The notes beneath the pieces were generated by a model that saw nothing but the letters and a program-made list of their open reading frames with translations, ran no database searches and was not told where the DNA came from. Both the position numbers and the translations under genes were made by a program. A DNA stretch of 62,943 nucleotides. Origin: Anthropogastromicrobium aceti. GTDB lineage: Bacteria > Bacillota > Clostridia > Lachnospirales > Lachnospiraceae. Below are positions 41,491-48,908 of this stretch, in pieces (within the stretch, counting starts at the first letter, position 1; each line of letters begins with the position of its first letter). The DNA lies in NCBI RefSeq assembly GCF_025567095.1, contig NZ_JAOQJH010000021.1. One strand, written 5' to 3'.

Positions 41491-42972
41491 ATGTATTTTG
41501 ATGCACATTTTATTTTTAACACCTTCCGATCTCGTGGGGTTTTTATGTTTGTGCTTTGTCTTATGATCCTTTGCTCTGTGCGTCCCTCTTTTGCAGCAGA
41601 AGCCGAAGCTACGCTGCAGGCGGAAACTACAGACGATTCTGCTATTGAGGCAGCTGGTATTGTCAGCGAACATGGTCAGTTAAGTGTCTCATCATCTGGA
41701 TTTGTAGTGGACAAAAATCAATCTGTCTTCCAAATTCAGGGTATAAGTACACACAATTTGGCTTGGTATCCGGAGTATGTAAATGTCGATACATTTCGCA
41801 AACTTCGTGATGAGTTCAATATCAACACAATCCGCCTTGCCATGTACACAGCAGAAGATGGCGGCTATTGCGTCAGTGATGACACTGCAAGACAGCAAAT
41901 GCTTGCCTGTCTGACTTCTGGTATTAAAGCTGCCATACAGTTGGATATGTATGTGATCGTAGACTGGCATATTCTTTCAGATTCCAACCCAAATCTCTAC
42001 AAGGAAACTGCCCTTTCTTTCTTCGAAAGGATTGCTTCCACTTATGGTGACAAACCAAACATTTTGTATGAGATCTGTAATGAGCCAAACGGTGACACCT
42101 CATGGGACGAAATCAAAAGCTACTCTGTTGACGTGATTGACCGCATTCGTATGTATGCACCGCAAAGCATTGTAATTGTTGGTACCCCAACCTGGAGTCA
42201 GGATGTGGATATTGCTTCTTCATCTCCAATTGAGCGCACCAATCTTCTTTATAGTCTTCATTTTTATGCGGCAACCCACAAGGAAGATCTGCAAAGCAAG
42301 CTGCAGACTGCACTCACAAATGGTCTTCCTGTCTTTGTATCAGAATTTGGCATTACGGAGGCTTCCGGAAGCGGAATCGTTGATACCACAAGCGCTGATA
42401 CCTGGATGAAACTGTTAAATGAAAACGGCATTGGCTATATTTACTGGAATCTTTCAAACAAAGACGAAGCCTGTGCTCTTCTTCGTTCCTCGTGCACATC
42501 ATTATCCGACTGGACTTTTGATGATTACTCGCCTGCCGGACAATGGTTTTTACAGAATCAGCAAAATAATGCTTCAATTTATGACAAAGCAGCTGCCGCT
42601 CCAACAGCGGCTGTCGACACTCCTACTACACTTTACGCAAGTGATGATTATTGGAGCTTTAGCAATGGCTGCAATGTTTCTGTAAGCCTTACTGATACCT
42701 GGGCCGATACATCCATGCAGTATGCCTCTTATGATGTAACTGTTTCAAATACATCTTCTTCTGATGTAACAAACTGGCGTTTTCGCATCACCTGGAATGA
42801 GGAAATTTCACCAAAAGAATACTGGTCATGTGAAATTGGCGGCTCTGGAAATAATCGTCTTTTCATTCCAGTAGACTATAACACGACCATCCCGGCAGGC
42901 TCTTATATCACCTTTGGAATGATCGTGTATGGTGTTCAGTCACCTGAACTGACAAATATCACCTTTGAATAA
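41491..42972 (+). CDS. Secreted GH5 endoglucanase with C-terminal carbohydrate-binding module
   Basis: This 493-residue secreted enzyme hydrolyses beta-1,4-glucans or mannans. It has a signal peptide (helix near 17-30, cleavage around SFAA-EAEA), a GH5 barrel at about 65-365 and a beta-rich CBM2/CBM3-like domain at about 385-493. The acid/base is E198 in EICNEPNG and the nucleophile E285 in VFVSEFGI; DWH near 158-160 fits GH5 subfamily 2 cellulases. Start ATG at 41491 follows GGAGGTGCTATC. A short tail gene for a membrane protein follows by 16 bp. There is no dockerin or anchor, so it is probably released. Confidence 0.9.
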   Translation: MYFDAHFIFNTFRSRGVFMFVLCLMILCSVRPSFAAEAEATLQAETTDDSAIEAAGIVSEHGQLSVSSSGFVVDKNQSVFQIQGISTHNLAWYPEYVNVDTFRKLRDEFNINTIRLAMYTAEDGGYCVSDDTARQQMLACLTSGIKAAIQLDMYVIVDWHILSDSNPNLYKETALSFFERIASTYGDKPNILYEICNEPNGDTSWDEIKSYSVDVIDRIRMYAPQSIVIVGTPTWSQDVDIASSSPIERTNLLYSLHFYAATHKEDLQSKLQTALTNGLPVFVSEFGITEASGSGIVDTTSADTWMKLLNENGIGYIYWNLSNKDEACALLRSSCTSLSDWTFDDYSPAGQWFLQNQQNNASIYDKAAAAPTAAVDTPTTLYASDDYWSFSNGCNVSVSLTDTWADTSMQYASYDVTVSNTSSSDVTNWRFRITWNEEISPKEYWSCEIGGSGNNRLFIPVDYNTTIPAGSYITFGMIVYGVQSPELTNITFE

Positions 42973-42988
42973 AACTAGGAGCTTTTTG

Positions 42989-43228
42989 ATGAAATCAAAA
43001 TATACAAAAAAACAACGTGTTCTTGCCATTTTAGGCATCATACTTTTAGTCGTACTTTATCTCGCAGCGCTTATCGCTTCGTTCTTTAACAGCCCGACTT
43101 CACAGGGATTTTTATGCAGTGCTTTATTCTGTACATTCTTTATCCCAATCGTTATCTATCTTCTTCAGTTTTTTGCAAAGAAAAATTCTTCGTCACCAGA
43201 TGACGACGATAAATCATTTAGGAAATAA
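42989..43228 (+). CDS. Small two-helix membrane protein
   Basis: This 79-residue protein has two hydrophobic helices (about 12-32 and 42-62), a basic start (MKSKYTKKQR) and an acidic tail (SSSPDDDDKS). ATG at 42989 follows AGGAGCTTTTTG. It lies 16 bp after the GH5 gene and before a shared terminator, so the two are co-transcribed. Family unknown. Its last 15 bp overlap the end of the convergent phosphoesterase gene. Confidence 0.7.
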   Translation: MKSKYTKKQRVLAILGIILLVVLYLAALIASFFNSPTSQGFLCSALFCTFFIPIVIYLLQFFAKKNSSSPDDDDKSFRK

Positions 43229-43879
43229 ATTTCCGATTAAAGGGGTCTTCGGACCTCTTTTTTTTCGATTTTCCTCAATCACTTCATCATCAATATCAAT
43301 ATAATAACGCTCATATGCATTCACTACACGTGTTTCATTATACTTACATTCTCTTTTATAACGTCCTCCGTAATTGGCATGCACATGACCATGTACAAAC
43401 AAAAGTGGCTTATAACAGTCCATTAAGTCCCTGAATACCTGAAATCCCTTGTGAGGAATGTCATCACCGTCATTTAACTGATATGCCGGCGCATGCGTAA
43501 CAAGAATGTCAAAGCCATCTTTCTTTCGTAGCTTAAAACGCATCTTATTCACACGCTTTTTCATCTCATTTTCCGTGAACATGTTACTTCCCTCTTTGTA
43601 GCGCATTGATCCCCCAAGACCAAGCAAACGTACACCATGAAACTCAAAAATATCGTCTTCAATGCAGATACAGCCATCAGGAGGTGTCATCTCATAGTTT
43701 GCATCATGATTTCCCCTCACATAAATCACAGGTGCCTTTGTAAATGTTGCCAGAAAGGACAGATATTTGGGATTTAAGTCTCCGCACGAAACAATCAGAT
43801 CCACATTTTCAAGCATCGACTTATCAAAATAGTCCCACAGCGCCTTCGACTCGATATCTGCAATTACCAGTATTCTCAT
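43214..43879 (-). CDS. Calcineurin-like metallophosphoesterase
   Basis: This 221-residue soluble protein has metal-site motifs VIADIES, SCGDLNPKYL, RGNHDANYE, THAPAYQ and HGHVHANYGG. The first metal ligand motif is DIES rather than DxH, as in some distant members. Start ATG at 43879 lies after GAGGTAGGA; an in-frame ATG 7 codons upstream overlaps that site. Substrate unknown. The gene ends convergently with, and overlaps, the small membrane protein gene. Confidence 0.87.
   Translation of the reverse strand: MRILVIADIESKALWDYFDKSMLENVDLIVSCGDLNPKYLSFLATFTKAPVIYVRGNHDANYEMTPPDGCICIEDDIFEFHGVRLLGLGGSMRYKEGSNMFTENEMKKRVNKMRFKLRKKDGFDILVTHAPAYQLNDGDDIPHKGFQVFRDLMDCYKPLLFVHGHVHANYGGRYKRECKYNETRVVNAYERYYIDIDDEVIEENRKKRGPKTPLIGNLFPK
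43239..43262 (+). terminator. Terminator of the GH5 operon
   Basis: A stem AAAGGGGTC/GACCTCTTT with a TTCG tetraloop and a long T-run lies on the plus strand. It sits inside the 3' coding end of the opposing phosphoesterase gene. Confidence 0.88.
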
Positions 43880-43945
43880 TCCTACCTCTACCTCTGCCAT
43901 AATCCAGCGCAGCTATACTTCGCTGCGCCTTCATAACCGCTTTTT

Positions 43946-45862
43946 CTACTCTTCTATATTATCTACACCCTGAACCTCAACTACAGCCTTTGCATCCTCA
44001 TTTAATTTGTTCCAATGCGGCAGGCTGCCATTCACATTATCGGCCAGCCATCTCATGTTAATAATTTCCTCTGGTGTCAGTGAACGATTGTCATCGCTTT
44101 GTACAATACCATCCTGTGAATACAGCTCTCCTGAAAACGGACTAAAGCCACCTTCCATAATTTGATGCTGCATAAACTCAACCAGCTGCCTTGTTTTTAC
44201 CGGAACCTTCGGTGAGCAGATGAAATCAACAACACCTGCTGACATTCCCCACCAGTAATTAAGTGCAACACCGTCTGAGCCTGCACTGTCCCATGCACCA
44301 TTTTGCACAGTCTCGACAAGCTTTTTATAAAGCGCACCCCAGTTCCATATCACAGCTGTCAGATTTTCCGGCTCATCCTTTTCTATATTGACCAGTCCAA
44401 AATAGCGTGACGGTGAATTAGGTACAATCATCTCAAGACATGATACAAGATTTACTTCATTTGCCTTAAAGTCTTCAAGAATTTCCTGTTTGCTGCGCAC
44501 TGTCGTCCACTCCAGCTGAATCGTTGCATTTGGATTAACCATCTTCACGCCAATCGCAAATGCATTGATATTAGCAATCATTCCACAGATCGGATAATCA
44601 GCCATATAGCCAATCTTTCCATTTTTACACAATGCTCCTGCTACAAGTCCTGATAAAAATTTTGCCTCAAACAAGCGCGCATAGTAGGTACGAATACACT
44701 GGTGATTCGTGTCAACAGAACAATTTAAAATCTTGACAGATGGATTTTTTATTGCTGTCTTTATGCTGCCTTCAAGAAACTGCGGCGTTGTTGTAAATAT
44801 AATGTTGCATTTTTTTTCAATTGCATCATCAAGTGTATTTTCAAGTTCTGCTCCCTGTGAAACATCATTATAAGAGATTGTTTCAACCTTTCCCTTAAAT
44901 TGTTCCTCAAGATACATGCGTCCAAGTTCATGACCATATATCCATGCAGAATCCTGTGGATTTTTATCATGTACAAATGCAATCTTTAAATACTTTGTTC
45001 CTGGAGACAACAGATAATCAAACAGATTTTTCTTTGGTGCCTCCTGTGGCTCTGTCTTAATCTCAGAAGGATTTCCCTTTGCCTGAAGCAAAATCTCATC
45101 CCACATCTTTGCAAGCTCTGATTTGATCTGAGATGGGAGCTTTTCCTCCTGATGAGGATCACACGGATATAGCTCCAAATACATCAAAAAGGCATCTGCT
45201 GTCGGAATCGGCGGTCGTTCTCCTCCCTTTTCCTTATACACCTTTTCAAAGCGCACATACAAAGAACGAACCTCCATACGGTCATCATCTGTCCATTTAT
45301 AATCTACTTCAAATCCAAGCTTTTCTAATAAAGTCCTATAGCTTCCAAGCTTACTTAACACAATGTAATTAACCTTAGAGCGCTTATAAAATGCTAGAAA
45401 CTCAAAGTACAGGCGGTTCTCTGGCTCATCTGTCCTCTTTGGAATAATACGAGTTACATTACCCTGCACACTAGGTGCACCGCAAAACTTTAATACACTG
45501 ACACGCTTATTACCCTCTAATACATAGTAGCGGTTCATAAACTCATAACACTTAATCGGATCATGTATTCCCTCTTCCAAATGGGCATTATAAAGAGCCT
45601 GCCACTTGGCTGCAAACTCCGATTCATCATCGAGCAGCGGCATAAAGTTCGGTGCAAATGCAGTACGTCTTCCTGCCGTAAAGGTTCCCACAATCATTTC
45701 CGATGGAATGGAACAAATTCCCAGATCTTCCTCTGCCACCACATCCGTATGAGACAAAAGCTCCTCAAGCACCTGCAAATACGGATATTTTCCTTCCGAC
45801 AGATATCTTGCATAGCTTCTCTCACCCTTTTTCAGCGCCTTCTGATAATCCTCTCTTGCCAT
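43946..45862 (-). CDS. Cytosolic fusion of ParB-like domain and BMP ligand-binding domain
   Basis: This 638-residue protein has no signal peptide or membrane helix. Residues about 80-160 contain a ParB/Srx-like segment (YYVLEGNKRVSVLKFCGAP), which in other proteins binds nucleotide. Residues about 285-600 match the BMP/PnrA family of nucleoside-binding receptors (for example KIAFVHDKNPQDSAWIYGHE and KNGKIGYMADYPICGMIANI). BMP proteins are normally secreted lipoproteins of ABC transporters; no transporter is near. A nucleoside- or nucleotide-sensing role in the cytoplasm is inferred. ATG at 45862 is preferred to a GTG at 45874, which overlaps the AAAGGTG site. It is a single-gene unit. Confidence 0.8.
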   Translation of the reverse strand: MAREDYQKALKKGERSYARYLSEGKYPYLQVLEELLSHTDVVAEEDLGICSIPSEMIVGTFTAGRRTAFAPNFMPLLDDESEFAAKWQALYNAHLEEGIHDPIKCYEFMNRYYVLEGNKRVSVLKFCGAPSVQGNVTRIIPKRTDEPENRLYFEFLAFYKRSKVNYIVLSKLGSYRTLLEKLGFEVDYKWTDDDRMEVRSLYVRFEKVYKEKGGERPPIPTADAFLMYLELYPCDPHQEEKLPSQIKSELAKMWDEILLQAKGNPSEIKTEPQEAPKKNLFDYLLSPGTKYLKIAFVHDKNPQDSAWIYGHELGRMYLEEQFKGKVETISYNDVSQGAELENTLDDAIEKKCNIIFTTTPQFLEGSIKTAIKNPSVKILNCSVDTNHQCIRTYYARLFEAKFLSGLVAGALCKNGKIGYMADYPICGMIANINAFAIGVKMVNPNATIQLEWTTVRSKQEILEDFKANEVNLVSCLEMIVPNSPSRYFGLVNIEKDEPENLTAVIWNWGALYKKLVETVQNGAWDSAGSDGVALNYWWGMSAGVVDFICSPKVPVKTRQLVEFMQHQIMEGGFSPFSGELYSQDGIVQSDDNRSLTPEEIINMRWLADNVNGSLPHWNKLNEDAKAVVEVQGVDNIEE

Positions 45863-45989
45863 ATTCAGCCACACACCTTTCTGTTCTCTAAGTCTCTTGC
45901 TCTTTGCAACTTTATTTTACATCATTTTATCTGCTGTTACAAGTATTCTTAAGAAAACCTTTCAATCCTTATGAATCCGTGTTTTTTCT

Positions 45990-46018
45990 TGCTTTTTTTT
46001 CAAAAACAAAGTACAATA
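45990..46018 (+). promoter_or_regulatory. Promoter of the amidase operon
   Basis: Plus strand: -35 TTGCTT at 45990-45995, 17-base spacer, -10 TACAAT at 46013-46018. Transcription should begin about 25 bases before the amidase ATG. Confidence 0.6.
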
Positions 46019-46048
46019 AAATTAACTTATGCATCAGGAGGACTTATT

Positions 46049-47233
46049 ATGAAAAAATCTCGTTTCATTCCTGCTTTTTTACTTTCTGCAGCACTTTTAT
46101 CTGGACTTGCAGGATGCAAAAAAGAAACTGAATATTATAATCCAAACGCACAGACCTCATCTGTGACAGAAACACAAACTGAACTGCAAACAGAACCTTC
46201 CACACAAGCTTCTACTGAAGAATCTACTGAGGCATCCACTGAGGCTTCTACTGAAGAAAGCACCGAAGCTTCCACTGAAGAATCCACTGCTGCCCATGTT
46301 GTTTCCAAAGAACTTGCTGTAGGTGACATTTGGTATGTAAATACCGATTCCCTTAATATCCGCGATTACCCTTCTACTGAAGGCAATAAAATTGGGGAGC
46401 TTTATCGCGGTGAGGAAGTTCGAATCCTTGCTCTTGCAGAAAATGGATGGGTGCAGATTCACAGTGCAACAATGGACGGCTATGTAAAAGCAGATTTTCT
46501 TGTATCTTCTCCAGATCAGGTAGATGGTGCAGCGGCAGATGCCGCTGCATCTGCTGCGCCAGCCTCAAACGAAACATCAAATGCAAACACATCTTCTTCA
46601 AACGGACATATTGTGTGCATTGATGCAGGTCATCAGCAGGCAGGCATCAGCGAACAGGAACCAAACGGTCCAGGCTCTTCTGTAATGAAGGCTAAGCTTA
46701 CTACTGGAACGAGCGGCGTAGCTACTGGTCTTGCCGAGTATCAATTAAACTTAGATGTCTCTCAAATGCTTCAACAGGAGCTTTTAAACCGTGGCTATCA
46801 GGTTGTGATGATTCGTACAACAAATGACTGCGCTATGAGCAATGCTGAGCGTGCTGTATACGCAAATGAAAGCGGTGCTGAAATCTTTGTCCGCATCCAT
46901 GCAAACAGCTCCAATGATCCTTCTGTAAATGGCGCTATGTTCTATGCTCCATCATCAGCAAATTCTTATCTGTCTGCTGATGTAATATCTGCAAGCAACA
47001 CACTTGCTTCTACGATGCTTTCTTTTTATTGCTCCACAACAGGTCTTGCAAACAAAGGTGTTCTTCAGGATGATAATATGACAGGTATCAACTGGTGTAC
47101 TATTCCTGTCACAATCGTAGAAATGGGCTTTATGTCTAACCCTGAGGAAGATCAAAAGATGGCAAATCCTGAGTTTCAGGCTGTAATTGCACAGGGTCTT
47201 GCAAACGGTATTGACGCTTACTTTGGGAGATAA
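46049..47233 (+). CDS. Lipoprotein N-acetylmuramoyl-L-alanine amidase
   Basis: This 395-residue surface enzyme cuts the amide bond between MurNAc and the peptide in peptidoglycan. It has a lipobox at LSGLAGC (Cys23), a Thr/Glu/Ser linker with repeated TEAST/TEEST units (about 35-85), an SH3b domain (about 93-155, with SLNIRDYPSTEGNKIGEL) and an Amidase_3 domain (about 190-395). The zinc and catalytic residues are visible: DAGH, the Glu in GLAEYQLNL, the His in RIHANSS and the Glu in IVEMGFMSN. Start ATG at 46049 follows AGGAGGACTTATT. The Sfp-type gene follows directly. Confidence 0.94.
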   Translation: MKKSRFIPAFLLSAALLSGLAGCKKETEYYNPNAQTSSVTETQTELQTEPSTQASTEESTEASTEASTEESTEASTEESTAAHVVSKELAVGDIWYVNTDSLNIRDYPSTEGNKIGELYRGEEVRILALAENGWVQIHSATMDGYVKADFLVSSPDQVDGAAADAAASAAPASNETSNANTSSSNGHIVCIDAGHQQAGISEQEPNGPGSSVMKAKLTTGTSGVATGLAEYQLNLDVSQMLQQELLNRGYQVVMIRTTNDCAMSNAERAVYANESGAEIFVRIHANSSNDPSVNGAMFYAPSSANSYLSADVISASNTLASTMLSFYCSTTGLANKGVLQDDNMTGINWCTIPVTIVEMGFMSNPEEDQKMANPEFQAVIAQGLANGIDAYFGR

Positions 47234-47239
47234 TTGATT

Positions 47240-47842
47240 ATGGCTGTTCAGATCTATTACCAACTGATCCGTGACATCGTAATTGACGAACAGCTGCTTT
47301 CCATGCTGCAGCCGCAGCGCAGAAAGCAGCTGTTTTCTTTTCGTTTGGAATCTGATCAAAAACGCTGCGCAGCAGCTGGGCTTCTTCTTTGGAAGCATAT
47401 TTACAATAAACACCCAGAACATTTCACCGTCTCTTACAATGCAGCTGGAAAACCTAGTGTAGCAAACGCTCCATTTTTTAACCTCTCACACAGCAATGAT
47501 TTTGTCATGCTTGCCGTCAGTGACACCCCTGTTGGATGTGACATTGAAAAGCTTCATAAAACTGTCCTTTCACACCATGTTTTTCATCCAAATGAGCTTG
47601 ATGCACTTTCTAATCTTCCTTCAGGAGATATACAAAACCATGAGTTTCTTCGCCTGTGGACGGCAAAGGAAGCCTTCTTAAAAGCCATAGGCACAGGTAT
47701 TGATGCAAAAGCTTCCTCATACGATTTTAGTAAAAGCAATACCATCTCTCTCTATGATGGTTCATTTTGGAAACTCGAACATCATACAGTTTGCGATTTT
47801 CCTGACTATCTTTCGTGTGTTTGCTATAAATGCTTGCAATAA
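47240..47842 (+). CDS. 4'-phosphopantetheinyl transferase (Sfp family)
   Basis: This 200-residue enzyme attaches the phosphopantetheine arm of CoA to carrier proteins. The family motifs are PFFNLSHSNDFVMLAV, VGCDIEKL (metal site) and FLRLWTAKEAFLKAIGTG. Length and motifs are complete. Start ATG at 47240 lies 10 bases after GGGAG; a TTG two codons upstream is an alternative. It is in the amidase operon. No polyketide or peptide synthetase is in the window, so the partner protein is unknown. Confidence 0.9.
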   Translation: MAVQIYYQLIRDIVIDEQLLSMLQPQRRKQLFSFRLESDQKRCAAAGLLLWKHIYNKHPEHFTVSYNAAGKPSVANAPFFNLSHSNDFVMLAVSDTPVGCDIEKLHKTVLSHHVFHPNELDALSNLPSGDIQNHEFLRLWTAKEAFLKAIGTGIDAKASSYDFSKSNTISLYDGSFWKLEHHTVCDFPDYLSCVCYKCLQ

Positions 47843-47935
47843 AAAGAAACATCATTTACACTTTAAGCATTACAAGTCAGGCGTTCACATTACACCTGCC
47901 CTATGTTTTATTATTCAGAAACGAGGATTGTTTTT

Positions 47936-48835
47936 ATGACTGCTTATGCTCATCTGTTACTGTATTTCTTTTTCTACAGCTTTGTCGGCTGGATTTGGGA
48001 ATCCAGCTATGTATCTATTCTCACAAAACGGCTGACGAACCGAGGTTTTTTAACTGGTCCAATGCTTCCGATCTATGGAAGCGGCGCTGTAGTCATGCTC
48101 TGTGCCACCTACCCGGTGCAATCGTCCGACATTGGTATTTTTCTGCTTGGACTTATTGCTGCCACAATACTTGAATACGTTACCGGTGTCGTTATGGAAA
48201 CACTTTTTCAGGTGCGTTACTGGGATTACAGTGACAAAAAGTTTAATATACAGGGACATATCTGCCTAAGCTCCTCGCTTGCATGGGGTGTTTTTACACT
48301 TCTTTTGATACGCGTCGTTCATCCACGCATATCAGCTTTGGTGGAAAAGATTCCTCAAAACGTATGCTTTGGTGCTCTTGTTGTAATCACGATAGTATTT
48401 GCCATCGACTTTGCTTCCTCCTTCCATGCTGCTATGGATCTGCGTCAGATTCTTGAATCTATTACTAATCTAAAATCAGATGCAGAAAAGCTTCGTGAAC
48501 GCTTTATTGTACTTACTGATTCCGTAAGCGAGACGCTTCGCGATAAGATTGGCACTATAAAAAAGCCGGAGAGTTCTCGTATTGAGGAATTTCAGACTTC
48601 TGTTTCTGAATATCTCGAAAAGCTTTACTCTCTTGTTCCAAAGGAAAAAACAGCCGATGTTATTCGACTCAAAGAACGCTTTGCCTATTTAGGTGAACTG
48701 AAAAATGCTATCTCAAAGCGTATGGATTTTCGTAAGATTATCCTTTTAAAAGGAAACCCAATGCTTACTTCAAAAAAATATGCCGATGCCCTTAATTCCT
48801 TAAAAGAGCAGATTGGACTTAATAAAAATAAATAA
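47936..48835 (+). CDS. CmpB-like membrane protein (putative ABC permease family PF06541)
   Basis: This 300-residue protein has about five helices in the first 170 residues, with the family text FVGWIWESSYVSILTKR, GFLTGPMLPIYGSGAV and ILEYVTGVVMETLFQVRYWDYS. A long charged, coiled-coil-like cytoplasmic tail follows (about 180-295). The family is called a putative ABC permease but lacks a proven function. Start ATG at 47936 has a weak site (GAGG). It is the last gene of the plus-strand group starting at 46 kb. Confidence 0.82.
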   Translation: MTAYAHLLLYFFFYSFVGWIWESSYVSILTKRLTNRGFLTGPMLPIYGSGAVVMLCATYPVQSSDIGIFLLGLIAATILEYVTGVVMETLFQVRYWDYSDKKFNIQGHICLSSSLAWGVFTLLLIRVVHPRISALVEKIPQNVCFGALVVITIVFAIDFASSFHAAMDLRQILESITNLKSDAEKLRERFIVLTDSVSETLRDKIGTIKKPESSRIEEFQTSVSEYLEKLYSLVPKEKTADVIRLKERFAYLGELKNAISKRMDFRKIILLKGNPMLTSKKYADALNSLKEQIGLNKNK

Positions 48836-48848
48836 GAAAAAGGCCACA

Positions 48849-48888
48849 AAAAAACGATGACGCATATCTTAAAAAGCGTCATCGTTTT
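48849..48888. terminator. Bidirectional terminator between convergent genes
   Basis: The stem AAAAACGATGACGC/GCGTCATCGTTTTT (14 bp, 12-base loop) has T-runs on both sides and serves the CmpB-like gene and the transglutaminase-like gene. Confidence 0.88.
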
Positions 48889-48908
48889 TCTATGAGCTTA
48901 CTAAATCT

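Noticed and set aside
42113..42604. Minus-strand and frame-shifted open frames within the GH5 gene
   Set aside because: They are shadows of a gene with a signal peptide, complete GH5 motifs and its own ribosome binding site.
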